From contig NZ_FWFL01000004.1 in the NCBI RefSeq assembly GCF_900172295.1, forward strand, positions 310,001 to 374,000: a DNA stretch of 64,000 bases, written 5' to 3'. Source of the DNA: Roseovarius litorisediminis. Lineage in GTDB: Bacteria > Pseudomonadota > Alphaproteobacteria > Rhodobacterales > Rhodobacteraceae. Positions 9,475-18,204 of the stretch are shown one piece after another (positions within the stretch are counted from its first letter, which is position 1; each line of letters begins with the position of its first letter). Both the position numbers and the translations under genes were made by a program. The notes beneath the pieces are model-generated. The model was not told the DNA's origin and ran no database searches. It was given only the letters and a program-made list of their open reading frames with translations.

Positions 9475-9767
9475 AGGTTTGTCTCGCACTTCGCCTTCGG
9501 CTGCGTTCTCGTTGGTCTTGGCCAATGTGACGCTTTGAAAAATCATTGGAATTTTTGGCAAACCTCATCCCGGAACATTTCGGCAGTCACCCTGCAATGC
9601 GAGCGAATCGAATGTTCAAATTTCTGACAAATGCATCAGGCCAGTGTGATCTTGAGCCTGGAAACAGTAATCCCGGCATCTATCAACGGCAGTGAATCTT
9701 GTATTTTTTACTTATTTTCTTATAGTTACCCCTGATTCCCCATTTTTCTCAGCGCTTACATCTGAGG

Positions 9768-9784
9768 TTTACCCCCCATTAACC
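9768..9784 (+). promoter_or_regulatory. CtrA-like binding site upstream of dprA
   Basis: TTTA-N7-TTAACC matches the CtrA consensus TTAA-N7-TTAAC with one mismatch in the left half. It lies 43 nt before the dprA start codon, a position consistent with overlap of the -35 region. In Rhodobacter capsulatus and Dinoroseobacter, CtrA controls competence genes including dprA for gene transfer agent uptake. Function here is inferred. Confidence 0.5.
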
Positions 9785-9826
9785 AACAGGGACCTAATAC
9801 TGGTTTGGTAAGCAGGCGGAGTCATG

Positions 9827-10975
9827 ATGACCGAGGAAATACATCCTTCCACTCACCCCCCACTCCCACCCACCACGGAAGATGATCGGGTGTCATGGCT
9901 TCGTCTCTTGCGTTCCCGCAGGGTCGGTCCCTCCACTTTCTACCGGCTTATGACAGAACATGGCAGCGCTCAGGCCTCTCTCCTGGCGCTGCCGGATGTT
10001 GCCAAAGCCGCCGGGGTGGAAAATTACCAGATTTGTCCGGATGGCGTTGTTCAGGATGAACTGAACGCTGGAAACGCTGCCGGTGCGCGACTTATTTGCT
10101 TCACCGACCCCGAATACCCTGCCTTGTTGCAAGAGATTTCGGATGCCCCACCGTTGTTGTGGGCCATCGGCGACGCCAAAATCACTCAACGCCCGATGAT
10201 TGCCCTCGTTGGTGCGCGCAATGCCTCATCGCTTGGAACCCGAATGGCCAAAGCGCTTTCCGCCGGTCTTGCGGGCAAGGGTAATGTCATCGTCTCGGGC
10301 CTGGCCCGAGGGATCGATACTGCTGCCCATGGGGCTGCCCTTGAAACCGGCACTGTCGCGGTAATGGCCGGTGGCGTGGACGTGATGTACCCCGCCGAAA
10401 ACACCCGTCTGGCCGAAGATATTGCCAAAGCCGGCCTGCGCCTGTCTGAACAGCCCATGGGCACAATTCCCCAGGCCCGGCATTTTCCACGCCGCAACCG
10501 CATTATCAGCGGCATGTCTCAGGCCGTTGTTGTGGTTGAGGCCGCGGCGAAATCCGGCTCGCTGATAACCGCGCGCAACGCCCTTGATCAGGGGCGCGAA
10601 GTGCTGGCCGTGCCCGGCCATCCCTTTGACGCGCGCGCCAGCGGTTGCAACATGCTGATCCGCGATGGCGCCCGCCTTGTGCGCAACGCGGATGACGTAA
10701 TCGAGGCATTGCCGGCCACTCAGGCCCCGGCAGAACAAGGCGAAATGCCGCTATCCGACGCGCCTGCACCGCCTGCTGAAAAACGCAGCCTGCGCGAAAC
10801 TGCATTGCTGCACAGTCAGATCCTTGATCGCCTGGGGCCTTCGCCCGTGGCAGAAGATCAGTTGATCCGAGATCTTTCTGCCCCTGCGCACAGTGTAGCG
10901 CCGGTGCTGCTGGATCTGGAGCTGGAGGGGCGCATCAAACGGCAGGCTGGCGGTCTTCTTTCCCTCGCGCCCTGA
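9827..10975 (+). CDS. dprA: DNA-processing protein DprA
   Basis: A 382-residue DprA/Smf protein that binds incoming single-stranded DNA and loads RecA during transformation (and GTA uptake in Rhodobacteraceae). The Rossmann-like core shows GARNASSLGTRMA, IVSGLARGIDTAAH, and later SLITARNALDQGREVLAVPGHP. A C-terminal winged-helix domain of the DprA type ends the protein. Two adjacent ATGs occur; the second (9827) is chosen because it puts GGCGGAG about 5 nt upstream rather than 2. It is followed by topA. Confidence 0.95.
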   Translation: MTEEIHPSTHPPLPPTTEDDRVSWLRLLRSRRVGPSTFYRLMTEHGSAQASLLALPDVAKAAGVENYQICPDGVVQDELNAGNAAGARLICFTDPEYPALLQEISDAPPLLWAIGDAKITQRPMIALVGARNASSLGTRMAKALSAGLAGKGNVIVSGLARGIDTAAHGAALETGTVAVMAGGVDVMYPAENTRLAEDIAKAGLRLSEQPMGTIPQARHFPRRNRIISGMSQAVVVVEAAAKSGSLITARNALDQGREVLAVPGHPFDARASGCNMLIRDGARLVRNADDVIEALPATQAPAEQGEMPLSDAPAPPAEKRSLRETALLHSQILDRLGPSPVAEDQLIRDLSAPAHSVAPVLLDLELEGRIKRQAGGLLSLAP

Positions 10976-11010
10976 CCGCACACCAGATCAATCCGGACAA
11001 ATTGCGGCTT

Positions 11011-11030
11011 TTGACAGGGCCGCATTGACA
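11011..11030 (+). promoter_or_regulatory. candidate -35 elements upstream of topA
   Basis: Two copies of TTGACA lie 14 bp apart (11011-11016 and 11025-11030), 65-84 nt before the topA ATG. No good TATAAT-like element stands at the ideal 17-bp spacing, so this is only a candidate. Confidence 0.3.
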
Positions 11031-11094
11031 ATTCCCCTTGCCACCCCACATGGTCCGCCGCCATAAGTCTCGTCCCGAGTCGAAAGGAGTTTCC

Positions 11095-13617
11095 ATGCCC
11101 GTTGTCGTTGTCGAATCCCCGGCTAAAGCCAAGACAATCAACAAGTATTTGGGCTCCGACTATACGGTTCTGGCCTCATATGGCCACGTCCGTGACCTGC
11201 CACCGAAAGACGGATCGGTCGATACCGAACACGATTTCGAAATGAAATGGGAGGTCGGGTATGACAGCCGCAAGCACGTCAAGGCCATCGCTGACGCTCT
11301 GAAAGACGATAATGCACTGATCCTCGCCACCGACCCCGATCGCGAAGGCGAAGCGATCAGCTGGCACCTCGAAGAGACCCTGCGCAAGCGCAAGGCAATC
11401 AATAAAAACACGCCCGTCAGCCGCGTGGTTTTCAACGCGATCACCAAATCCGCCGTGACCGAGGCCATGAAAAACCCCCGGCAGGTCGACGCGCCACTGG
11501 TCGAGGCTTATCTTGCCCGCCGGGCACTGGATTATCTTGTCGGCTTCAACCTGTCGCCGGTCCTGTGGCGCAAACTGCCCGGCGCCAAGTCGGCGGGCCG
11601 GGTACAGTCGGTTTGCCTGCGTCTTATTGTCGAGCGCGAGATGGAAATCGAAGCGTTCAACGCCCGCGAATACTGGTCAGTCAAGGCCCTGCTGGGCACG
11701 CCCCGCGGGCAGGAGTACGAGGCGCGTTTAACCGTTCTGGCTGGCAAAAAGCTGGATAAATTCGATATCGAAAACGCCACGCAGGCCGAACTGGCTGTAC
11801 AGGCTGTCGCCTCGCGGGATCTGACCATAACCTCGGTTGAAGCCAAACCGGCCAGCCGCAACCCTTCGGCGCCGTTCATGACATCGACCCTGCAACAAGA
11901 GGCCAGCCGTAAATTTGGCATGGGCGCGCGGCAGTGCATGTCAACCGCACAGCGCCTGTACGAGGCCGGGTACATTACTTATATGCGGACGGACGGGATT
12001 GATATGGCGCCCGAGGCGGTCATGGCCGCCCGTGATGCCATAAAAGAGCGTTACGGTGACGCCTATGTTCCTTCCAGCCCGCGAATGTACAAGAACAAGG
12101 CCAAGAATGCGCAGGAAGCCCACGAATGTATCCGCCCCACCGACATGGCGCGCGATGCAGCCCAGCTTAAAATCACCGAGACCGATCAGCGCAAGCTTTA
12201 TGATCTGATCTGGAAACGCACTCTGGCCTGCCAGATGGAGGCCGCCCGTCTGGAACGCACCACTGTCGACATCGGCAGCGCCGATGGCCAGGTCGGGCTG
12301 CGCGCCACCGGCCAGGTCGTGCTGTTCGACGGTTTCATGAAAGTCTACGAAGAAGGCCGTGATGATGCTGTCGTGGATGACGACGACAACCGCCTGCCCC
12401 AGATCATGCAGGGCGAAAAGGCCGACAAGCGCAATGTCAGCCCGGAACAACATTTTACCCAGCCCCCGCCGCGCTACACCGAGGCGACGCTGGTCAAGAA
12501 AATGGAAGAGCTGGGAATCGGACGGCCCTCAACCTATGCCAGCGTGATCACCACAATTCAGGACCGCGAATATGTCCGCAAGGACAAGAACCGCCTTTTC
12601 CCCGAAGACAAGGGGCGGATCGTCACGATCTTCCTGCTGAATTTCTTCCGCAAATACGTGGGCTATGAATTCACCGCCAACCTTGAGGAAGAGCTTGACC
12701 GTGTCAGCGCGGGTGAAGCCGACTACAAACAGGTACTGGCCCGTTTCTGGCGCGATTTTTCGGCCGCCATAGCGGAAACATCCGAGTTGCGCATTACAGA
12801 AGTGCTGAGTGTGCTGGATGATGCGCTTGCCCCCACGCTTTATCCGCCACGCGAAGACGGCAGTGATCCGCGTACCTGCCCGCTTTGTGGCGAAGGTAAG
12901 CTTCACCTCAAAACATCGAAGTCCGGCGGTTTTGTGGGCTGCGGCAACTATCCCGAATGCCGCTATACCCGACCCATCGGCGGAGAATCCGCCGAGGGAG
13001 GCGACAGGGTTCTGGGCGAAGACAATGGCGATGACATCAGCCTGCGCTCGGGTCGCTTTGGCCCTTATGTGCAACGCGGCGAGGTAACCGAAGAAAACAA
13101 GAAACCCCCGCGTGCCAGCCTGCCCAAAGGCTGGGCCCCTGACGACATGGACCTTGAAAAAGCCCTCAAGCTGCTCAATCTCCCGCGCGAGATCGGCCCT
13201 CATCCCGAGGACGGCGTGATGGTCGAGGCCGGCATCGGCCGCTATGGCCCGTTTGTGAAACATGACCGGCTTTACGCCAATCTCAAGGATGTGGAAGACG
13301 TCTTTACCATCGGTATGAATCGCGCGGTCGAAGAACTTGCCAAAAAGGCCGCGTCGCGGGGTGCAGGGCGCGGCGCGGCTGCCAAACCGCTGAAAGAGCT
13401 GGGCGAACACCCCGAGTCGGGCGGCCCGGTCAATATCATGGACGGCCGCTATGGCCCCTACGTGAAATGGGAAAAGGTTAACGCCACGATTCCGAAAGGA
13501 ACCGAGCCCACAGATGTAACCATGGAAATGGCTGTGGAACTGATTGCCGAAAAGGCCTCGAAAAAAGGCAAGGGGCGTAAAGCCCCGACAAAGAAAAAGG
13601 CCGCGGCCAAGAAATAA
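11095..13617 (+). CDS. topA: DNA topoisomerase I
   Basis: An 840-residue type IA topoisomerase that relaxes negative supercoils. The Toprim domain starts at residue 3 with VVVESPAKAKTI (E7) and has the acidic triad in ATDPDREGEA (D80, D82, E84). The active-site tyrosine is about Y296 in ITYMRTD. One C4 zinc finger follows (CPLCG ... CGNYPEC, about 595-625), then divergent repeat domains (GRFGPYVQRG, GRYGPFVKH, GRYGPYVKW) and a lysine-rich tail. AAAGGAG seven bases before the ATG at 11095 and the canonical N-terminus set the start; a longer upstream frame is rejected. Confidence 0.97.
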   Translation: MPVVVVESPAKAKTINKYLGSDYTVLASYGHVRDLPPKDGSVDTEHDFEMKWEVGYDSRKHVKAIADALKDDNALILATDPDREGEAISWHLEETLRKRKAINKNTPVSRVVFNAITKSAVTEAMKNPRQVDAPLVEAYLARRALDYLVGFNLSPVLWRKLPGAKSAGRVQSVCLRLIVEREMEIEAFNAREYWSVKALLGTPRGQEYEARLTVLAGKKLDKFDIENATQAELAVQAVASRDLTITSVEAKPASRNPSAPFMTSTLQQEASRKFGMGARQCMSTAQRLYEAGYITYMRTDGIDMAPEAVMAARDAIKERYGDAYVPSSPRMYKNKAKNAQEAHECIRPTDMARDAAQLKITETDQRKLYDLIWKRTLACQMEAARLERTTVDIGSADGQVGLRATGQVVLFDGFMKVYEEGRDDAVVDDDDNRLPQIMQGEKADKRNVSPEQHFTQPPPRYTEATLVKKMEELGIGRPSTYASVITTIQDREYVRKDKNRLFPEDKGRIVTIFLLNFFRKYVGYEFTANLEEELDRVSAGEADYKQVLARFWRDFSAAIAETSELRITEVLSVLDDALAPTLYPPREDGSDPRTCPLCGEGKLHLKTSKSGGFVGCGNYPECRYTRPIGGESAEGGDRVLGEDNGDDISLRSGRFGPYVQRGEVTEENKKPPRASLPKGWAPDDMDLEKALKLLNLPREIGPHPEDGVMVEAGIGRYGPFVKHDRLYANLKDVEDVFTIGMNRAVEELAKKAASRGAGRGAAAKPLKELGEHPESGGPVNIMDGRYGPYVKWEKVNATIPKGTEPTDVTMEMAVELIAEKASKKGKGRKAPTKKKAAAKK

Positions 13618-13728
13618 CCGCAGGTCATTCGCCGTAATGCCTGGCACCGCCGCAACTTGGCCGGTTCACGTTGACTCTCACCCGCAACCCGCCGCATATC
13701 GGGGCAAACGGGCTTCAAGAGGGTTTCC

Positions 13729-14430
13729 ATGATGAAAAAGGTCTATGCAAATGCAGCCGAAGCGCTGGATGGCGTGCTGCAGGACGGTATGCTGATCGCC
13801 GCCGGGGGTTTTGGCCTCTGCGGCATTCCCGAACTTTTGCTGCAGGCGATCAAAGAGGCGGGCACGAAGGACCTGACCTTTGCCAGCAACAACGCCGGCG
13901 TTGATGATTTTGGCATCGGCATTCTGCTGCAAAGCAAACAGGTCAGGAAAATGATGAGTTCGTATGTCGGCGAAAATGCTGAATTCATGCGTCAGTACCT
14001 GTCCGGTGAACTGGAACTGGAATTCAACCCGCAGGGCACTCTGGCCGAGCGGATGCGCGCGGGCGGCTGTGGGATCCCCGGCTTTTACACCAAGACAGGT
14101 GTCGGCACCGTGATAGCCGAGGGCAAGGAGCATAAAGACTTTAACGGCGAGACCTATATTCTTGAGGAAGGCATATTTGCCGATCTCAGCATCGTCAAAG
14201 GCTGGAAAGCGGATGAAACCGGCAACATGATCTTCCGCAAGACCTCGCGCAATTTCAATCCGCCTGCCGCGATGTGCGGCAGGATCTGCATCGCCGAAGT
14301 CGAAGAAATTGTACCCACCGGCAGCCTTGATCCCGATGCGATCCACCTGCCCGGCATCTATGTGCACCGCCTGATACAGGGCAAGCACGAAAAACGTATT
14401 GAACAGCGCACGACGCGCCCGGCAGCATAA
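13729..14430 (+). CDS. scoA: 3-oxoacid CoA-transferase subunit A
   Basis: The 233-residue alpha subunit of a two-chain family I CoA-transferase (succinyl-CoA:3-ketoacid CoA-transferase or acetoacetate type), used for ketone-body or acetoacetate activation. The CoA-binding GGFGLCGIPE is at about residues 27-36, with NNAGVDDFGIGILL further on. The ATG at 13729 is followed directly by another at 13732; either fits the AAGAGGG upstream. The beta subunit follows after 12 nt. Confidence 0.92.
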   Translation: MMKKVYANAAEALDGVLQDGMLIAAGGFGLCGIPELLLQAIKEAGTKDLTFASNNAGVDDFGIGILLQSKQVRKMMSSYVGENAEFMRQYLSGELELEFNPQGTLAERMRAGGCGIPGFYTKTGVGTVIAEGKEHKDFNGETYILEEGIFADLSIVKGWKADETGNMIFRKTSRNFNPPAAMCGRICIAEVEEIVPTGSLDPDAIHLPGIYVHRLIQGKHEKRIEQRTTRPAA

Positions 14431-14442
14431 GGAGACGGCAAA

Positions 14443-15066
14443 ATGTGGGATCGCAACCAAATGGCTGCCCGTGCGGCACAGGAACTGGAAGACGGCACAT
14501 ATGTAAACCTGGGCATCGGCATTCCGACCCTGGTGCCCAATTTCATCCCCAAAGGGGTCGAGGTGGTGCTGCAATCGGAAAACGGCATGCTGGGCATGGG
14601 CCCTTTCCCGGTTGAAGGCACCGAAGACCCCGATCTGATCAATGCGGGCAAGCAAACCATCACCGAATTGCCCGAAACTTCATATTTTGATTCCGCCACG
14701 TCCTTCGGCATGATCCGCGGCGGCAAGATCGCCATGGCGATCCTCGGCGCGATGGAAGTGGCCGAAAACGGCGATCTGGCCAACTGGATGATCCCCGGCA
14801 AGCTGGTCAAAGGCATGGGCGGCGCGATGGATCTGGTCGCCGGTGTCGGCCGCGTGGTGGTGGTTATGGATCACACCAACAAACATGGTGAAAGCAAAGT
14901 CCTCAGACAATGCACCCTGCCGCTGACGGGAAAAGGCGTGGTCGACCGGATCATCACCAACCTGGGCGTGCTGGATGTCACCCACAAGGGCCTGCATATC
15001 GTGGAATGCGCCGAGGGCGTCACCCGCGACGAATTGCGCGCTGCAACCGAGGCAACAATTGTCTGA
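14443..15066 (+). CDS. scoB: 3-oxoacid CoA-transferase subunit B
   Basis: The 207-residue beta subunit carrying the catalytic glutamate E46 in [10 protein letters not shown], which forms the covalent CoA thioester. The [11 protein letters not shown] block at 24-34 is also conserved. GGAG lies 8 nt before the ATG. It forms one operon with scoA and is followed by a good terminator. The exact acyl substrate is not determined by sequence. Confidence 0.93.
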   Translation: MWDRNQMAARAAQELEDGTYVNLGIGIPTLVPNFIPKGVEVVLQSENGMLGMGPFPVEGTEDPDLINAGKQTITELPETSYFDSATSFGMIRGGKIAMAILGAMEVAENGDLANWMIPGKLVKGMGGAMDLVAGVGRVVVVMDHTNKHGESKVLRQCTLPLTGKGVVDRIITNLGVLDVTHKGLHIVECAEGVTRDELRAATEATIV

Positions 15067-15189
15067 TTTTTTCGGTGGCCCGAAAGAAAGACAGATGTCA
15101 GGACAACGCGGTTTTTCCGGCAAATTTAACTGTCGGAGAAACGGCGAAGCGACACCTTATATATAGGGTGTATATAAACTGTATGTTAC

Positions 15190-15215
15190 GGGCGGTGTTT
15201 TTGCACCGCCCTTTT
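15190..15215 (+). terminator. Rho-independent terminator after scoB
   Basis: GGGCGGTG pairs with CACCGCCC across a TTTTTG loop and is followed by TTTT on the plus strand. It separates scoB from the convergent lytic transglycosylase gene. Confidence 0.8.
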
Positions 15216-16027
15216 CAGTTCATGGCAAGGGTCAAAGCACAGGCGTCGGTGATCAGTTCCGGCCGTGTTTTGCACAGCCCCTTGGCCACCTCGAAAGCCG
15301 CCAGCACTTTGGGCACGTAATCACGGGTTTCCGCGTAGGGCGGCACGCCTTTGTGTTTTTTCACCGCATTCTCACCGGCGTTATATCCGGCCAGCGCCAT
15401 CACCGCATCGCCATCAAACTCGTTCAGCAGCCAATCCAGATATGCCACACCACCTTTGATGTTCTCACCCGATGACAGGCTGTCGGTGACGCCAAAGCGC
15501 TTCGCCGTGTCAGGCATAAGCTGCATCAGCCCTTGGGCACCCTTGCTGCTGACGGCTTCGACGCGTCCGCCTGACTCGACCGCGATAACGGCCAGCACCA
15601 GCGCAGGTGAAACCCTTGTACCGATTGTTGAACGCAGAATGGTTGTGCCCTCGGCGCGCACTATGGTCTGCAGGATCTGCAACCGCGGCTGCGGAACGCT
15701 ACGACCTGCAGGTGCCTTGCCCAGACTATCCATGGCAAGGCGCATCCGCGCGGCGGTGTCATCGGTCAGGTCGGGCGACACCTTTTGCCAGAACCAGTCA
15801 TAGCTTGCCACAACGGGGGCAACCGGCACCTCTTCGGTATCCTTGGCCACATCCTGGGCCGACTCGGCCTTGGGCTCGATCTGAACCGTTATCAGTTTGC
15901 GGGTGCCAGCCTTGGGTGGTTTACTTTTTTTAAAGGTAAATTCGGGAAAAGGGGCCGGATCACCGGCTTTTGACACCGTCGGCAAGGTTATCGAAAGGCA
16001 AAAAGCCAGTGTAATGCCGATTTTCAT
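15215..16027 (-). CDS. SLT-domain lytic transglycosylase
   Basis: A 270-residue periplasmic murein lytic transglycosylase with a signal peptide (1-21). The C-terminal SLT domain has catalytic E151 in AVIAVESGG, GAQGLMQLMP at 163-172 and AGYNAG at 213-218. The middle region (30-70) is proline/lysine-rich. Such enzymes open peptidoglycan for envelope-spanning machines. Its position directly divergent from the Tad pilus locus suggests, but does not prove, a role in Tad assembly. No close housekeeping function can be assigned. Confidence 0.9.
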   Translation of the reverse strand: MKIGITLAFCLSITLPTVSKAGDPAPFPEFTFKKSKPPKAGTRKLITVQIEPKAESAQDVAKDTEEVPVAPVVASYDWFWQKVSPDLTDDTAARMRLAMDSLGKAPAGRSVPQPRLQILQTIVRAEGTTILRSTIGTRVSPALVLAVIAVESGGRVEAVSSKGAQGLMQLMPDTAKRFGVTDSLSSGENIKGGVAYLDWLLNEFDGDAVMALAGYNAGENAVKKHKGVPPYAETRDYVPKVLAAFEVAKGLCKTRPELITDACALTLAMN

Positions 16028-16386
16028 GAGTGGCTCTGCTCTGCCTCTTTCGCTTTAGGACTACTATCGCAAAAGTAGCGTTTTATAGCTAGCATTGTAT
16101 TGAATCGGGAAACCATTTGGCGCGGCGAAATCGCGTAAAAAGCGGTTTTTCGCCAACGCAAAGTACTTTTTTTAAGAAATAAAATATTACTTTTCAATCA
16201 CTTAGATAACCGCCCCGCAAAAAAATTAATCTTCACAAAAAAGGCTCGAATCGCGCCCAATTCCTGCCTGAATTGGCTGGCTATATAGCTACATACCGCA
16301 AAGGCAGCGGGCCAAAACAGAGAGACGGCCCAACTACTGCTAAACGGTTGTAACCTGAGCAACTGATCCTTTGGAGGGACCAAACC
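16028..16386. other. 359-bp divergent regulatory region upstream of the Tad locus
   Basis: AT-rich, no supported gene. It must contain the promoters of the lytic transglycosylase (minus) and flp1 (plus). It holds an inverted repeat at 16257-16276 (CCAATTC-N6-GAATTGG) and the palindrome GCTATATAGC at 16280-16289. No full CtrA site (TTAA-N7-TTAA) was found here despite several single TTAA halves. Confidence 0.6.
16257..16289 (+). promoter_or_regulatory. paired palindromes upstream of flp1 (possible operator)
   Basis: A 7-bp perfect inverted repeat CCAATTC/GAATTGG with a 6-nt spacer (16257-16276) is followed 3 nt later by the 10-bp palindrome GCTATATAGC (16280-16289). They lie about 100 nt before the flp1 ATG. 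They could be a regulator site or an mRNA leader hairpin; no known consensus was recognised. Confidence 0.35.
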
Positions 16387-16572
16387 ATGATCAAATTTAT
16401 CAAGAATTTCGCAAAAGACGAAGACGGTGCCGTAACAGTAGACTGGGTCGTTCTGACCGCAGCCGTTGTTGGCCTGGGCATTGCCGGTGTAACCACCGTC
16501 AAAAAAGGCGTTGGCACACTGGCAAGCACCATCTCGAAAGATGTTGGCGCCACCACAACTGGCGTAGAATAA
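16387..16572 (+). CDS. flp: Flp family type IVb pilin 1
   Basis: A 61-residue pilin precursor. The leader MIKFIKNFAKDEDG ends in the glycine that the prepilin peptidase cuts after, giving a mature AVTVDWVVLTAAVVGLG hydrophobic helix that packs in the pilus core. Position +5 is Asp and +6 Trp, where classical Flp pilins have Glu-Tyr. Ends TTTGVE like its paralogue downstream. GGAGGG precedes the ATG. It is followed by a strong stem-loop, which suggests a separate, abundant transcript. Confidence 0.93.
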   Translation: MIKFIKNFAKDEDGAVTVDWVVLTAAVVGLGIAGVTTVKKGVGTLASTISKDVGATTTGVE

Positions 16573-16592
16573 ACCTACCGCTTCAGCGCTTA

Positions 16593-16627
16593 AAAATGGC
16601 CGTATGCCTCCGGCATGCGGCCATTTT
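16593..16627 (+). terminator. strong stem-loop between the two pilin genes
   Basis: AAAATGGCCGTATGCC pairs with GGCATGCGGCCATTTT (one G-T wobble) across a 3-nt loop, a 16-bp stem flanked by A- and T-tracts. It is a likely terminator or partial terminator and may also stabilise the flp1 mRNA. Confidence 0.8.
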
Positions 16628-16752
16628 ACCTAAGTTCCCTGTTATCAGTTCAAATAAGGCTTCCTTTTAGCCTGAAGATTGATAGCTGCCTGGATCCCCG
16701 AGTGGTTACTCAGGCTTCCAAGTCCACATTTTAGACCGTGACGAGAAGAAGC

Positions 16753-16938
16753 ATGAAAAACTATATCCAGAATTTCATACAGAACGAAGACGGTGCGGTC
16801 ACAGTTGACTGGGTTGTCCTGACAGCCGCTATCGTAGGCCTTGCGACCGTTGGCGTACAACAGACCCGCCTTGGGGTGTCAAAAGCCGCATCAACAATCA
16901 GTTCAGATCTGGCGAAAACAACGACCGGCGTCGAATAA
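16753..16938 (+). CDS. flp: Flp family type IVb pilin 2
   Basis: A second 61-residue pilin precursor, about 60% identical to flp1 over the full length. The EDGAVTVDWVVLTAA cleavage/core region is identical, and it has the same TTTGVE tail. The leader is MKNYIQNFIQNEDG. The start at 16753 matches the paralogue in length; a longer in-frame start at 16738 is less likely. The Shine-Dalgarno (GAGAAG) is weaker than that of flp1, so it may be a minor or alternative pilin. Confidence 0.92.
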   Translation: MKNYIQNFIQNEDGAVTVDWVVLTAAIVGLATVGVQQTRLGVSKAASTISSDLAKTTTGVE

Positions 16939-17139
16939 AGCGCCTGAACTGCCAACGCGGCATTCAGCGACACAGTGCGAATTTGAATCGTCAGACATGT
17001 TCATACCACTGCAGTTCTGGTCTCAAAAATAGTCCGCTGAAACCCGAATTTCGCCACAATCTGACGCTACTTCTTAAAATTGACGCTTCGGCAAAATGGA
17101 TTGCCGACAAGAGCTGAGAACCGTGAAAGGGGAACGACC

Positions 17140-18009
17140 ATGCGATTGGTATTTGGACTTGTGCTGGTATTGGGGCTGGGACTGGCTGGTTTTGCCGTCT
17201 ACATGGCCAAGAACTATATCCAGGGATATCAGGCGCAATTGGCGCTCGAACGATCGCAGCGCGAACCCGCGATTGAAACGGTCGACGTGTATGTCGCCGA
17301 ACGCAGTTTGGCATACGGAGAGACGCTATTGAAAGCAGACGTCCGTTTAACCGCATTCCCCAAAAACTCTTTGCCCGAAGGCGTGTATAAAACCTACGAG
17401 GAACTGTTCCCCGAAGGTGAAGATGAACCCCGTACCGTCCTGCGGACCATGGAAAAGAACGAAGCCGTTCTTGCCGTCAAGGTGACCAACCCCGGTGAAG
17501 ACGCTGGCCTGACATCGCAACTGTCGCGCGGCATGCGTGCCTTTGCAATCAAGGTTGACGTGTCCAGTGGTGTTTCCGGCTTCTTGCGCCCGGGCGACTA
17601 TGTCGATGTATACTGGACTGGTAAAATCGGGGGCGAAGGTGTTCGCACCGAAGGCAATTCAACAGGTGACGTAACAAAGCTGATCGATACCGGAATCAAG
17701 CTGATTGCGGTTGACCAGATATCGGGTGGCGAGCGCACTCAGGCTTCGATCGCACGCACTGTGACAGTTGCTGTTCGCCCGCAACAGGTTGCTGCTTTGG
17801 CGCAGGCCCAGGCAACAGGTCGCCTGGCGTTGTCCCTGGTTGGCGCAATGGATGACACGATTGCAGAAGTAATCGAAGTTGACCAACGCAGCCTTCTGGG
17901 CATCACCGAAGACATCGTTGCCGAGAAAGCCCCTGAAAAAGAAGTCTGTTCTGTGCGCACCCGGCGCGGTGCCGAGTTGGTCGTCAGCATGATCCCCTGC
18001 ACCAACTAA
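17140..18009 (+). CDS. cpaB: Flp pilus assembly protein CpaB/RcpC
   Basis: A 289-residue inner-membrane-anchored periplasmic protein with an N-terminal hydrophobic segment (MRLVFGLVLVLGLGLAGFAV), an SAF-type domain around 45-110 (VYVAERSLAYGETLLKADV) and a RcpC/CpaB domain (SRGMRAFAIKVDVSSGVSGF, PGDYVDVYWTG). It is thought to act with the secretin as a periplasmic collar of the Tad machine. GGGGAA precedes the ATG at 17140; an upstream TTG frame is rejected. It is followed by a terminator-like hairpin. Confidence 0.92.
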   Translation: MRLVFGLVLVLGLGLAGFAVYMAKNYIQGYQAQLALERSQREPAIETVDVYVAERSLAYGETLLKADVRLTAFPKNSLPEGVYKTYEELFPEGEDEPRTVLRTMEKNEAVLAVKVTNPGEDAGLTSQLSRGMRAFAIKVDVSSGVSGFLRPGDYVDVYWTGKIGGEGVRTEGNSTGDVTKLIDTGIKLIAVDQISGGERTQASIARTVTVAVRPQQVAALAQAQATGRLALSLVGAMDDTIAEVIEVDQRSLLGITEDIVAEKAPEKEVCSVRTRRGAELVVSMIPCTN

Positions 18010-18027
18010 AAAACTCAATTCCGTTAT

Positions 18028-18064
18028 AAAAGGGCGCTCTTTTGGGGCGCCCTTTTTGTTTTTA
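18028..18064 (+). terminator. Rho-independent terminator between cpaB and cpaC
   Basis: AAAAGGGCGC pairs perfectly with GCGCCCTTTT across a 9-nt loop, then a T-rich tail (TTTTTGTTTTT). By sequence a good intrinsic terminator, although both neighbours belong to the same pilus locus and orientation. Confidence 0.8.
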
Positions 18065-18204
18065 ACGCAGCTATTTCGCCACAACGGCAACTAAAAAAAG
18101 AATAATATCATTGATTCTTGAAAAAAATTTGGAATTGACGCAGAGTATTTCGAAACACGGGCGATAAGACCCAAAAATGAGGCGTGATCGGAAAGGCAGG
18201 TCAC

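Larger units (their letters stand above)
9437..9826. other. 390-bp intergenic region between tldD and dprA
   Basis: No coding sequence is supported here. It holds a short hairpin after tldD (9455-9474, 8-bp stem, no T-run), an AT-rich stretch around 9698-9730 likely to contain the dprA promoter, and a CtrA-like site at 9768-9784. Confidence 0.6.

Noticed and set aside
12529-13647. A 372-codon open frame on the minus strand opposite topA
   Set aside because: Antisense to the C-terminal domains of topA; the composition mirrors the topA codons.
16028-16386. CtrA site controlling the Tad locus
   Set aside because: Several single TTAA sequences exist, but none has a second TTAA at the required 7-bp spacing.
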